Below, one piece after another: positions 45,701 through 54,206 of a DNA stretch of 64,000 nucleotides. The stretch lies in NCBI RefSeq assembly GCF_001747105.1, contig NZ_MDGQ01000003.1, positions 310,001 through 374,000 on the forward strand, given 5' to 3'. The notes under the pieces are model-generated. The model saw only the letters and a program-made list of their open reading frames with translations, had not been told where the DNA came from and made no database searches. Both the position numbers and the translations under genes were made by a program. Origin of the DNA: Roseivirga misakiensis. Lineage in GTDB: Bacteria > Bacteroidota > Bacteroidia > Cytophagales > Cyclobacteriaceae. The first letter of the stretch is position 1. The number at the start of each line of letters is the position of its first letter.

Positions 45701-46777
45701 CTCGTAATTGCTGGAGATAGCCAACAATTAAAGCCCAATGATCTTTATCGGGTACGTTGGGAAGATGAACAAGAGGACATCGCTTTGGAAGTCGACTCTC
45801 TTCTGGACTTGGCTAAGAATCACCTCATGGAAATATCGCTCCAAGGTCACTATCGAAGTCGTTCTCTATCTCTCATTGATTTTTCAAACCAACATTTCTA
45901 TAAAGGGAAGCTTAAAGTATTACCAGACTTCAACAGGGTGACCAACCCTGAGCCCCCGATCGAGTATATCAAAGTGCCTGGTCTATGGGAAAAACAGCAA
46001 AATGAAGCCGAGGCAAATTCTGTGGTTTATCACGTAAAGTCGTGCTTGGAGGAAACGCCTGAGGAATCGATCGGTATCGTCACATTCAATGCGCAACAAC
46101 AATCACTGATATTGGACAAACTGGATGAATCTGACATCAATTTGCCCAATGACTTATTCGTAAAAAACATTGAAAACGTTCAAGGTGACGAACGTGATAT
46201 CATCATTTTCTCCATTGGTTATGCTCCTGATAAAAATGGGCATTTCAACGTTCAATTTGGTAGTCTCAATCAGGCCGGAGGGGAAAACCGTTTGAACGTG
46301 GCCATAAGTCGGGCTAGAGAAAAGGTAATTATCATCACTTCTATTTTACCTGAGGCTTTGAAGGTAGAAAAAACTAAAAACGATGGCCCGAAGTTGTTAA
46401 AGGCATATTTAAACTACGCCTATGCGGTATCAGAAGGGAATTTTGAGCCTCTAGTAGATGCTTCGGCCAGCTTTAAACCTAATTGGTACCTTAAAAATCA
46501 AATACAGGATTGGGGAAATGAATTGAATATCGAGGTTAAAACAGAAACTCCTTTCGCCGATGTTGAATTAGTAAAAGAGGATCGACCAATCGGTTTACTC
46601 TTCACAGATGACAATCACTTTTTCGAAAGCCTTTCTATGAAAGAGGTCTGTGTTTATCGGCCAAATCATTTGACTTCTAAAAACTGGCCTTTTCGAACCG
46701 TCCATTCACGTGAATTCTGGATAAATCAAGAAAAGGTAAAAGACAAACTAAGCAAGTTTATCGAGCGGTCAGAATAG
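42779..46777 (+). CDS. DUF4011-type SF1 helicase with degenerate nuclease-like C-terminus
   Basis: The 1,332-residue protein begins with a DUF4011-like region (LTNLSGNNRSLLLLRL), followed by SF1 helicase motifs: Walker A GPPGTGKSQL (near 322), Walker B VIFDEASQCF (near 952), GDSQQLKPN (near 980), GHYRSR (near 1023), VQGDERDIIIFS (near 1140) and VAISRAREK (near 1178). A helical insert of roughly 500 residues separates motifs I and II. The last 100 residues resemble the Vsr-like nuclease end of such proteins (FADVELVKEDRPIGLLF), but the expected acidic pair is not visible. Likely acts on nucleic acid in repair or defence; unproven. Confidence 0.85.
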   Translation: MQQILKSYQRRLTNLSGNNRSLLLLRLNKEQFLDVHDFDHVNGEPSWQIIDQVISRKSKVKLIPVSDPRDENSNLLSTRLKRLKRRESFIFQETGATDLYIGWPFVEGKFNDGTPLRAPLCFFPVTLQQENNDWLIVPKKDVNISFNKSLLLAFAHYNQVELLDELVEFTFDGYEKDSTGFKNMLYEQLRDSPISLRFSREFYAEKLESYPMQHKAAFEEAKERGEIDIKMQAVFGIFPQADSYLVPDYDFLIDHVDDANLDDFFAKKSLNPIDVSAKDFDPTKHFLNNIDESETYTPLALDAYQENALNAVKKGNSIVVQGPPGTGKSQLICNLASDFIARGKKVLIVSQKRAALDVVYDRLKSVGVHDFTALVHDFKGDRKAIYDQIANQIEHTQTYKKSNNNLDALQLDRAFKKSSLTIESISDELSEYKTALFDDSECGISVKELYLTSDPNKDHISLVQEYNGFHFDELNDFLRKLDLYFDYALVVNAADHPWAERTNFGAFKRSDLKQILDYLEEIPQEATRLTAAISEIVSESVDFDACRTISENLDKLKVLRSKIKNQRIFELFRPMVQFGADDASLLWLKNTRNLINTCFEGVGIEHSIPANEIGEVQLILKQRSDAKNSFLTSLKWRFSKEKIRLARILVANDLRDDKNGLKTLTAKIDNRLNLQHQLTKLRGIGWIDTTPKTTNQLEINEWLDEMELAIEAKALFDSFANFKEFFPFKNSSAKIFRTKLTNIELALKSLPVQRADWNRYILPKQVDLILAHQNFGTALAQSLKKDFDTLKSLDELRSSLSAQALSTVDKLFDQELSDKASLIQLFDNSIRLAWIDHIENKYPILTSVSTLKFEKLIDEFQETVSEKAEASAQILIQRAREKTYSALEFNRLNNQVTYRDLHHQVTKKKRIWPIRRLISNFESELFNLIPCWLASPESVSAIFPMEALFDLVIFDEASQCFSEKGLPTIFRGKQLVIAGDSQQLKPNDLYRVRWEDEQEDIALEVDSLLDLAKNHLMEISLQGHYRSRSLSLIDFSNQHFYKGKLKVLPDFNRVTNPEPPIEYIKVPGLWEKQQNEAEANSVVYHVKSCLEETPEESIGIVTFNAQQQSLILDKLDESDINLPNDLFVKNIENVQGDERDIIIFSIGYAPDKNGHFNVQFGSLNQAGGENRLNVAISRAREKVIIITSILPEALKVEKTKNDGPKLLKAYLNYAYAVSEGNFEPLVDASASFKPNWYLKNQIQDWGNELNIEVKTETPFADVELVKEDRPIGLLFTDDNHFFESLSMKEVCVYRPNHLTSKNWPFRTVHSREFWINQEKVKDKLSKFIERSE

Positions 46778-46792
46778 CAGATAATGAATAGA

Positions 46793-47266
46793 TTAGTAAT
46801 CGCTGGTCTCTTCTACTCTTACCCCTATGGAATAAGTACCAGCCAATTCGGTGGTGCGCATATACTGCGCCACACTTAAGATGTAGGTGCCAGGTTTAGG
46901 GAAATTATAGTCGCTAAGAATGGTTTCTGCGTGTTGAAAAACGCTATTTCCTTTGCCAAAGGGTTTACCCGTCTTTTCATCGAACAGCTTTAGATTAATC
47001 AATTCGCTTTTGAGCGTATTACCCAGCGTATCAGCAAGGGTATACTTCATGTAACAGTTTCTAAATGGAAAATCTAAGCTATTTCTGATTTTAAAAATGA
47101 TGTCTTTTGGTGCGGTATCTTCTATACTAAACTGGAAGTCTGGAATGCTGTCCATATTCCAAGTGAGTTCCTCAAAGTCGTGATCCGCCTCATAAACTCT
47201 CCCAGAGTCGCAGCCCATCATGAACAAAAGGGATACGAACAGCAAGCCGAAAATCGATTTACTCAT
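46793..47266 (-). CDS. gldH: Gliding motility lipoprotein GldH
   Basis: GldH is a lipoprotein needed for gliding in Flavobacterium johnsoniae and linked to the type IX secretion/gliding machinery; many non-gliding Bacteroidota keep it. The 157-residue product has a lipoprotein signal (GLLFVSLLFMMGC) and the GldH domain with YEADHDF, FPFRNCYMKYTLAD and AGTYSIGVRVE. The start is ATG 47266, inside the end of ricT (8-base overlap), so the two are coupled. Reading further upstream gives only ricT frame-shadow sequence. Confidence 0.88.
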   Translation of the reverse strand: MSKSIFGLLFVSLLFMMGCDSGRVYEADHDFEELTWNMDSIPDFQFSIEDTAPKDIIFKIRNSLDFPFRNCYMKYTLADTLGNTLKSELINLKLFDEKTGKPFGKGNSVFQHAETILSDYNFPKPGTYILSVAQYMRTTELAGTYSIGVRVEETSDY

Positions 47267-48536
47267 TGCTTTTGTTGGTCTTTTTGGAACGATAACGTCT
47301 TTTCTTGTTCCTATTGCCCTTTTTAGGATGTTCTGCATTGGAGTTGCCTTGGCCGTTGCTAGGTGATACAGCTTTTGGATTATTGTTTCCGGTATTTTGC
47401 CCTTGTGGTTTATTCCTGTTTCTATTCTTATTTGGCCTTCTCTTTTTTGACTTAGTGGAAGCATCTTTTTTCTTGAACTTCTCGTCCATTCGCTTCAAGT
47501 CCTTATTGATCACATTATCAGCAATGGTCACTTCAATATGATCGACCGTTAAGGTTTCTGGACGCTCTCCGTTCTTATTGAGTTCCATAATCTCCTTAAC
47601 ACGGCTTGTAGAAATAGGGTGCCAGACATTTTCTCCCTCAAAACTAAACCACATCATTTTTCGGAAGATATCGGTTTTTTGCAGCTTGGCATCGCCATGT
47701 TTAATTTGCAAGCTCTTCACATTAGGGATATCCTCTAATGCATCCATATAAGTGTCTAACTCATAATTCAGACAACATTTCAACCTGCCACATTGTCCAG
47801 AGAGTTTGCTTGGGTTTAAGCTGAGGTTTTGATATCGTGCTGCCGAAGTAGAAACGCTTTTGAAGTCAGTCAACCAAGTAGAGCAGCATAACTCTCTGCC
47901 ACATGAGCCTATTCCGCCCAACCTGCTGGCTTCTTGGCGCAGACTAATCTGACGCATATCAACTCTGATTTTGAATTCAGAAGCGAGAATCTTGATCAAT
48001 TCTCGAAAGTCTACTCTTTGATCGGCTGAGTAATAAAAAGTAGCCTTGGTATTGTCAGCTTGAAACTCGATATCGGTGAGTTTCATGGCTAGTTTTTGTT
48101 CTAGGATAATATTTCTGGTCCTATAAAGAGCAGGTGACTCTCGTTTCCGAACCTCCTCGAACTTTTCTAAGTCTACAATGGTAGCTTTCCGGTATATCTG
48201 ACGAATTTCTTGGTCATCGGCGATGGCGCGTTTTTTCATCTGCAGCCTGACTAACTCACCTTGCATTGACACGTGCCCAAGGTGATGGCCACCTTGTACA
48301 TCTACTACAATCGCTTCACCAGTTACAAGGTCTAGGCCTTTAGTATTTCTGTAAAAATCCTTGCGTCCATTTTTAAAACGGACTTCAACGATATTGAATT
48401 TTTCCTGAGTAGGGCTGTCCATATTCGACAACCAGTCGAATACATTTAGTTTGTTACAACCGCCAGTAGCGCAGCCACCGTTGTTGTTACAACCTGCTGT
48501 TTTTCCTTCAACACTTACACCGCAGCTACAGCTCAT
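47259..48536 (-). CDS. ricT: PSP1 domain protein RicT (YaaT homologue)
   Basis: The 425-residue protein has a Cys-rich N-terminus (MSCSCG... GCNNNGGCATGGCN), a PSP1 domain with GIGSCGRELCCSTWL and GQCGRLKCCLNYE (about 205-265), and a long basic, Asn-rich tail (about 345-425; KSKKRRPNKNRNRNK). In Bacillus RicT, with RicA and RicF, binds iron-sulfur clusters and modulates RNase Y; RicA/RicF genes are not seen here. The tail is not part of the PSP1 domain. It overlaps gldH by 8 bases. Confidence 0.88.
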   Translation of the reverse strand: MSCSCGVSVEGKTAGCNNNGGCATGGCNKLNVFDWLSNMDSPTQEKFNIVEVRFKNGRKDFYRNTKGLDLVTGEAIVVDVQGGHHLGHVSMQGELVRLQMKKRAIADDQEIRQIYRKATIVDLEKFEEVRKRESPALYRTRNIILEQKLAMKLTDIEFQADNTKATFYYSADQRVDFRELIKILASEFKIRVDMRQISLRQEASRLGGIGSCGRELCCSTWLTDFKSVSTSAARYQNLSLNPSKLSGQCGRLKCCLNYELDTYMDALEDIPNVKSLQIKHGDAKLQKTDIFRKMMWFSFEGENVWHPISTSRVKEIMELNKNGERPETLTVDHIEVTIADNVINKDLKRMDEKFKKKDASTKSKKRRPNKNRNRNKPQGQNTGNNNPKAVSPSNGQGNSNAEHPKKGNRNKKRRYRSKKTNKSNE

Positions 48537-48571
48537 TTTTCTTTACTTAATCACTCCTAGATTTGGATTAA

Positions 48572-49864
48572 TTAATCTTCTAACAACTTCAAGATATCCT
48601 GGCCTATGTCCCTTCGGTGGTACTCATCTTGCCAAGTAATCTTTCCAATTCCATTATAAGAATTTTCAAGGGCATTTGCTACGGAGTTTCCGCGGCCAGT
48701 CACCGCCAGCACTCTGCCCCCACTTGTCTGAAGTTGCCCGTTTTCTCCATTTTTAGTACCAGCATGGAATACAGTCGCCTCGGTCACATGCTCGATGCCA
48801 TTAATTTCATGGCCTTTGGCATAACTTTCCGGATAGCCTCCAGAAACCATCACAACAGTTGTGGCAGTATCATCAGACACAGAAAACTCCGTTTTTCCCA
48901 GGGTACCATTGGCCGTAGCACTAAGTAAATCGACGAGGTCAGAATCAATTCTTGGCAGCACTACTTGTGTTTCTGGATCACCCATACGCACATTGTATTC
49001 AATGACATAAGGATCGCCGTTCATGTTCATTAAGCCGATAAAAATAAATCCTTTATAATCAATCCCTTCTTTTTTAAGCCCCGCTACGGTAGGCTTTACC
49101 ACGCGCTCCTCTACTTTTCTAATAAAGTCTCCCTTAGCGAATGGTACTGGAGAAACGGCTCCCATGCCGCCGGTATTTAAACCTTTATCATGCTCGCCAA
49201 TTCTTTTGTAGTCTTTTGCTTCTGGGAGAATCTTATAGTTTTCACCATCAGTCAAAACAAAAACTGATAGTTCTATCCCTTCTAAAAACTGCTCTATCAC
49301 TACTCGGCTTGATGCCTCTCCAAACTTGGCATCGAGCAGCATCTCTTTGAGCGTTTCTCGAGCGTGTTCATGTGTTTCTGCAATGATTACCCCTTTACCC
49401 GATGCCAAACCATCGGCCTTTAAAACGATCGGGAGTGGATGACTGGTCACATAGTTGAGTCCTTCATCTAGGTTATCTTTTGTAAATGTCTGTGATTTGG
49501 CTGTTGGAATTTGATACCTATTCATAAACTGTTTTGAATAGTCTTTACTTCCCTCTAATTGAGCCCCCTCTTTTGAAGGACCAACTAGGCCAACATGATT
49601 TAAGCCGTCGTCAGCTTTGAAGTAATCACTAATGCCATTTACCAACGGATCTTCTGGTCCAACTACCACTAAATCGATCGAATTGGTCTTCACAAACTCA
49701 GCTATTGCCTCAAAATCATTTACCCCAATTGGGACATTTTGACCGACAGCGGCTGTACCCGCATTGCCAGGAGCTATGAATAACTTATTGCATTGGTTGC
49801 TTTGAGAAATTTTCCAACTGAAGGCATGTTCTCGTCCTCCACTTCCTAGGATCAGGATGTTCAT
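48572..49864 (-). CDS. purD: Phosphoribosylamine--glycine ligase
   Basis: PurD joins glycine to phosphoribosylamine in step two of purine synthesis. The 430-residue protein shows ILGSGGREHAFSWK at the start, the ATP-grasp core KADGLASGKGVI (near 150), GFIFIGLMNMNGDPYVIEYNVRMGDPETQ, and the C-terminal domain. Single gene of usual length. It sits 36 bases downstream of the ricT start on the same strand and 31 bases before the recQ stop, so the operon order would be recQ-purD-ricT-gldH. Confidence 0.96.
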   Translation of the reverse strand: MNILILGSGGREHAFSWKISQSNQCNKLFIAPGNAGTAAVGQNVPIGVNDFEAIAEFVKTNSIDLVVVGPEDPLVNGISDYFKADDGLNHVGLVGPSKEGAQLEGSKDYSKQFMNRYQIPTAKSQTFTKDNLDEGLNYVTSHPLPIVLKADGLASGKGVIIAETHEHARETLKEMLLDAKFGEASSRVVIEQFLEGIELSVFVLTDGENYKILPEAKDYKRIGEHDKGLNTGGMGAVSPVPFAKGDFIRKVEERVVKPTVAGLKKEGIDYKGFIFIGLMNMNGDPYVIEYNVRMGDPETQVVLPRIDSDLVDLLSATANGTLGKTEFSVSDDTATTVVMVSGGYPESYAKGHEINGIEHVTEATVFHAGTKNGENGQLQTSGGRVLAVTGRGNSVANALENSYNGIGKITWQDEYHRRDIGQDILKLLED

Positions 49865-49894
49865 TGATTCAATAATTTTGAATGATAAAGGTAG

Positions 49895-52093
49895 TTAATT
49901 TGCGTATTCAGAGATGAATTTAATACGCATCAATCTGAGGTCTTCTTCAGAAATATCTTCATCCTCGAATTCATCTAACGCGTCATCGATATCATCCGAG
50001 TCTGCGTTCATAAAATAGTCCATGATATCGTCTTGGCGCTCTTCATCTAGTATCTGCTCCAAATAGTAATCTAATTTCAGCTTTGTGCCTGCAAAACAGA
50101 TTATCTCCATTTCATCAATAAGCTCGCTCATGGACCAACTTTTCTGCTCCGCAACTTCTTCCAAGTCAATTTTACGATCAATTTGTTGAATGATATAAAT
50201 CTTATTCTTCGACTTAGAACCTGCCGTTTTAATCACCACAACTTCGTCTATTCCAATATCATTTTCCTCTACATACTCATTGATGATTTTCAGGAAAGAA
50301 GCGCCAAACTTTTGCACTTTTCCCATTCCAATGCCATTTATGTTCGCTAGAGCCTCCTCAGTCGTTGGGTAGGTAGTCGCCATCTCTTGCAGCGATGGAT
50401 CTTGAACAATGACATATGGCGGAAGGTCCTTCTCTCTGGCTATTCTTTTTCTCTCACCCTTTAGCAGCTCAAATAGCACTTTATCAAAGGCGTTTTTAGC
50501 CTGCATCGTTGGTGGCGCCTCATTACTGTCGCTTTCAGTGGTATCGACATCACTGAAGTCCAAATCCTTCATCATATCCACGCTGAAAGGCTTTTTCAAG
50601 AACTCTTTCCCCTTATCGGCTAATTTCAACAAGCCGATATTTTCGATATCCTTCTTAAGAAATTCGTTTAGCAATGTTTGACGAACCATAGACTTCCAGA
50701 AATGATCGTCTTGATCCTTTCCCTTTCCATAAACTTCCAGTTTATCATGTCCATAACTCTTGATATACTGATTATCTAAACCTCTGATCACAGCTACAAT
50801 ATGAGCCATTCCAAAACGACCTTCTATTTGCTCAACCGTTTGGATAACAGTTAAAATATAGTCTTTCCCGTCAAAGGTTTCTCTTTCATATTTACAGTTA
50901 TCGCAAAGACCTGAACTGCGACAGGTGGAATCATCATACTCCTCACCGAAATAGTGTAGGAGTTGCTTTCTACGACAAACCGCCGATTCTGCATAGGATG
51001 ACATCTCGTCCAAAAGGATTTTCGCGTTCTCGCGCTCTGTTACTGGCTTGTCCTTATTAAATTTTTCTAGCTTCAGTATGTCGTCATACTTGTAGAACAT
51101 TACGCAAAGGCCTTCGAGACCATCGCGCCCTGCTCTACCCGTTTCTTGATAGTAGCCCTCAAGTGACTTTGGCACATCGTAGTGGATTACAAACCTTACG
51201 TCGGGTTTGTCAATACCCATTCCGAAAGCGATTGTTGCTACGATAACGTCTACTTCCTCATTCAGAAAATCGTCCTGATTTTTCATCCGAACGGATGGTT
51301 CAAAACCAGCATGATATGGAGCCGCTTTAATACCGTTGACTTGTAGAAAACTAGCAATTTCTTCTACACGCTTTCGGCTTAGACAATAAATTATCCCTGA
51401 CTTCCCTTTATTGTCGCGAATAAACTTAACCAGCTGCGTTTTAATATTCTTTTTGGGCCTTACCTCATAATAAAGGTTGGCTCGGTTAAAGGAAGATTTA
51501 AAAAGATCGGCTTCCTCCATATTCAAATTCCGCTGAATATCGAGCTGAACTTTCGGTGTAGCTGTCGCGGTAAGGGCAATGATCGGCACTTCGCCTATTT
51601 GATCAATAATCGACTTGATTCGTCGATATTCTGGCCTAAAATCGTGTCCCCATTCAGAAATACAGTGTGCCTCGTCGATCGCCGCGAAGGAGATATTGGC
51701 CTGTCTTAAAAATTCGACATTCTCCTCTTTAGTCAAAGACTCTGGTGCCACATATAAAAGCTTAATATCACCTTCAAGTGTGGCTTTTTTAATTTTATTC
51801 ACCTCCGATTTGGAGATTGTAGAATTCAAAAAACGAGCATTAACACCAAAAGCCTTTAGCTGATCTACCTGATTTTTCATTAAAGCAATCAAAGGAGAAA
51901 TCACAATTGCGGTTCCTTCCTGCATGATGGCAGGTATCTGATAACATAAGGACTTGCCAGCGCCCGTAGGCATTATAACAAAGGTGTTACGCTGGTTAAG
52001 GATGTTTAGGATGATTTTTTCTTGGTTACCTCTGAACTTGTCGTAACCGAAGACTCTTTTGAGTGTCGATCGGATTTCTTCTACACTTATCAT
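49895..52093 (-). CDS. recQ: ATP-dependent DNA helicase RecQ
   Basis: RecQ unwinds DNA 3' to 5' in recombination and fork repair. The 732-residue protein has helicase motif I MPTGAGKSLCYQIP (41-54), II AAIDEAHCISEWGHDFRPEY (near 135), VI TGRAGRDG (near 320), the zinc-binding Cys cluster of RQC (CRRKQLLHYF, CRSSGLCDNC), and an HRDC domain (about 540-610). An extra acidic C-terminal segment (DSDDIDDALDEFEDEDISEED) follows; RecQ enzymes vary here. It is divergent from kdsD with a short shared upstream region. Confidence 0.95.
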   Translation of the reverse strand: MISVEEIRSTLKRVFGYDKFRGNQEKIILNILNQRNTFVIMPTGAGKSLCYQIPAIMQEGTAIVISPLIALMKNQVDQLKAFGVNARFLNSTISKSEVNKIKKATLEGDIKLLYVAPESLTKEENVEFLRQANISFAAIDEAHCISEWGHDFRPEYRRIKSIIDQIGEVPIIALTATATPKVQLDIQRNLNMEEADLFKSSFNRANLYYEVRPKKNIKTQLVKFIRDNKGKSGIIYCLSRKRVEEIASFLQVNGIKAAPYHAGFEPSVRMKNQDDFLNEEVDVIVATIAFGMGIDKPDVRFVIHYDVPKSLEGYYQETGRAGRDGLEGLCVMFYKYDDILKLEKFNKDKPVTERENAKILLDEMSSYAESAVCRRKQLLHYFGEEYDDSTCRSSGLCDNCKYERETFDGKDYILTVIQTVEQIEGRFGMAHIVAVIRGLDNQYIKSYGHDKLEVYGKGKDQDDHFWKSMVRQTLLNEFLKKDIENIGLLKLADKGKEFLKKPFSVDMMKDLDFSDVDTTESDSNEAPPTMQAKNAFDKVLFELLKGERKRIAREKDLPPYVIVQDPSLQEMATTYPTTEEALANINGIGMGKVQKFGASFLKIINEYVEENDIGIDEVVVIKTAGSKSKNKIYIIQQIDRKIDLEEVAEQKSWSMSELIDEMEIICFAGTKLKLDYYLEQILDEERQDDIMDYFMNADSDDIDDALDEFEDEDISEEDLRLMRIKFISEYAN

Positions 52094-52113
52094 ATTAATT
52101 TGTGTAATCTAAA

Positions 52114-52140
52114 AAGGAATTGTCCCATTCCTTATCTTTG
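52114..52140 (+). promoter_or_regulatory. -7 box with palindrome ahead of kdsD
   Basis: TATCTTTG (52133-52140) is a full -7 box, 17 bases before GTG 52157. Directly upstream is AAGGAAT-TGTCCC-ATTCCTT (52114-52133), a 7-base inverted repeat that overlaps it and could bind a regulator. No -33 TTTG at the right distance. Confidence 0.4.
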
Positions 52141-52156
52141 TTCGCATACCGAATGC

Positions 52157-53134
52157 GTGACTAAATTGAAGTTACAGAAAAATATCCAAACAATAGCCAA
52201 AAACACGCTTCTGCTAGAAGCGGAAGCAGTCAAAGCCGTTGCCAACTATATTGACGAAGGTTTTGAAGAAATTGTGCTTCAGATCTTAAACATGAAAGGT
52301 CGGCTGATTATCACTGGAATTGGTAAGAGTGCCATTGTGGCGAATAAAATTGTTGCCACATTGAATTCAACCGGAACACCTTCAATATTCATGCATGCCG
52401 CAGATGCAATTCACGGTGATTTAGGAATGATACAATCGGATGATTTCGTTTTATGCATTTCTAAAAGCGGCAATACAGAAGAAATAAAAGTTTTATTACC
52501 CCTCATTAAACGATTGGGTGCGAAAGTGATCGGAATGGTAAGCAATGAGGATTGCTATGTGGCCAAACATGCTGATTTTACAATTAAAGCGATAGTGAGC
52601 GCCGAAGCTGACCCCAATAATTTAGCTCCAACAACGAGCACTACGGTGCAAATGGCGGTAGGAGATGCCTTAGCAATTTGTTTGTTGGAATCTAGAGGTT
52701 TCACCTCTCAGGACTTTGCCAAATATCATCCTGGCGGAGCGCTTGGTAAACAACTCTACTTAAAGGTTGATGACATCTACCCTAAAAATGAATTACCAAT
52801 TATTCATGAAATGGAGCTGGTCAAGGCTAGTATTTTAATCATTTCGAAAAAGAGATTAGGGGCAGCAGCGATAGTTAATGAACAACAAGAACTCGTTGGG
52901 ATTTTCACGGACGGTGACTTAAGACGAATGCTTGAAAAGCATGATGATTTTTCTAGCCTAACCATTGGAGAGGTAATGACGTCTAACCCTAAGACAATAG
53001 AAAAAGGGGAATACGCAATTCGTGCTTTAAATGAAATGCGTGAATTCGATATCAATCAATTAATAGTAGTAGAAGGAAAGAGAGTAGTTGGTTTTCTCCA
53101 CATTAGTGATCTTATAAACGAAGGAATAGTCTGA
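52157..53134 (+). CDS. kdsD: Arabinose-5-phosphate isomerase (KpsF/GutQ family)
   Basis: KdsD converts ribulose-5-phosphate to arabinose-5-phosphate, the first step to Kdo of lipopolysaccharide. The protein (325 residues from GTG 52157) has a SIS domain (about 40-170; GIGKSAIVANKI, GDLGMIQ, ISKSGNTEEIKVL), and two CBS domains (about 200-320; IFTDGDLRRM). The start is GTG (or TTG 52166); longer frames to 52022 overlap recQ and lack family likeness. manC begins one base after its stop. Confidence 0.92.
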   Translation: MTKLKLQKNIQTIAKNTLLLEAEAVKAVANYIDEGFEEIVLQILNMKGRLIITGIGKSAIVANKIVATLNSTGTPSIFMHAADAIHGDLGMIQSDDFVLCISKSGNTEEIKVLLPLIKRLGAKVIGMVSNEDCYVAKHADFTIKAIVSAEADPNNLAPTTSTTVQMAVGDALAICLLESRGFTSQDFAKYHPGGALGKQLYLKVDDIYPKNELPIIHEMELVKASILIISKKRLGAAAIVNEQQELVGIFTDGDLRRMLEKHDDFSSLTIGEVMTSNPKTIEKGEYAIRALNEMREFDINQLIVVEGKRVVGFLHISDLINEGIV

Positions 53135-53135
53135 T

Positions 53136-54206
53136 ATGGCACAGAATTATGTAGTAATCATGGCAGGAGGAATTGGTAGTAGGTTCTGGCCTTATAGCAG
53201 GGCTGAAAAACCAAAGCAATTCTTAGATGTACTTGGAACGGGAAGATCTCTTTTGCAAATGACTTTTGACCGTTTTTTAAACGTATCGCAAAGTGAGAAT
53301 ATTTATGTGGTTACCAACAAGCGTTACTACGACCTAGTAAAATCCCAACTCCCAGAATTGTCTGATGATCAAATTCTTTTAGAGCCGATTGGCAGGAACA
53401 CTTCTGCTGCTGTAGCCTACCCTGCGTTTAAAATTAAGCAGAAAGATCCTGATGGAGTTATGATCGTTGCGCCATCTGATCATGTTGTTTTCAAGGAAAA
53501 TATTTTCGAAGACAACCTCAAAACGGCTATAAAGTCGGCTAAAGGATCGGAAAAATTGATAACCTTGGGCATAGTACCTACTAGACCAGAAACTGGCTAT
53601 GGTTATATCCAATATCACTCTAGTCCTTTGAAAAAGGTTAAGAAAGTAAAAACCTTTACCGAGAAACCTGAACTTGAGCTAGCCAAAAAATTCGTGGATA
53701 GTGGGGATTTTGTTTGGAACGCGGGAATCTTCATTTGGTCAATTGATGCCATCACTAAAGCTTTTCATAAGCACTTAAAAGATATGGCTGTGATTTTCGA
53801 AGAAGGCGAAGAGGTCTACTTCACAGAAAAAGAGCAAGCCTTTATAGATAATGCTTATTCTCAATGCAAAAGTATTTCTATTGACTACGGTATTATGGAA
53901 AAGGCATCAGATGTCTATATGGTCAAAGGTAAGTTTGATTGGTCCGATTTAGGAAGTTGGGACTCTTTGCATGAAATCAAGGAAAAGGACGATAATCAAA
54001 ATTTCATTGATGGAAACGCCCTCCTTTACGACACTAAAAACAGCTACATAAAAGGCCCGAATGATACATTGATCGTAGCGCAAGGTTTAGATGGCTACTT
54101 GGTTACGCAGTCGGACAATGTAATCCTGATTTGTAAAAAGGATGCCGAGAAAAAGTTTAGAGATTTTCTAAACGACGCCAAATCTAAAGGGGAAGAATTT
54201 ACTTAG
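53136..54206 (+). CDS. manC: Mannose-1-phosphate guanylyltransferase
   Basis: The enzyme makes GDP-mannose from mannose-1-phosphate and GTP for envelope glycans. The 356-residue protein opens VIMAGGIGSRFWPYSRAEKPKQFLD (nucleotide-binding pattern), with APSDHVV near 108, FTEKPELE near 175 and IDYGIMEKA near 250. It lacks the C-terminal phosphomannose isomerase domain found in bifunctional forms, so it is the monofunctional type. It is in operon with kdsD and ends overlapping rlmB by 8 bases, on the other strand. Confidence 0.94.
   Translation: MAQNYVVIMAGGIGSRFWPYSRAEKPKQFLDVLGTGRSLLQMTFDRFLNVSQSENIYVVTNKRYYDLVKSQLPELSDDQILLEPIGRNTSAAVAYPAFKIKQKDPDGVMIVAPSDHVVFKENIFEDNLKTAIKSAKGSEKLITLGIVPTRPETGYGYIQYHSSPLKKVKKVKTFTEKPELELAKKFVDSGDFVWNAGIFIWSIDAITKAFHKHLKDMAVIFEEGEEVYFTEKEQAFIDNAYSQCKSISIDYGIMEKASDVYMVKGKFDWSDLGSWDSLHEIKEKDDNQNFIDGNALLYDTKNSYIKGPNDTLIVAQGLDGYLVTQSDNVILICKKDAEKKFRDFLNDAKSKGEEFT

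Noticed and set aside
42779-46777. A defence island around the large helicase
   Set aside because: Neighbours are an SDR, gldH, ricT and purD; no restriction, toxin or CRISPR genes are present, so only the single protein is noted.
47267-47464. Longer N-terminus for GldH
   Set aside because: The extra residues are the ricT gene read in another frame; the lipoprotein signal begins at 47266.
52022-52156. Longer N-terminus for KdsD from 52022
   Set aside because: It overlaps the start of recQ and gives Cys/Tyr-rich sequence unlike the family; the -7 box at 52133 lies inside it.
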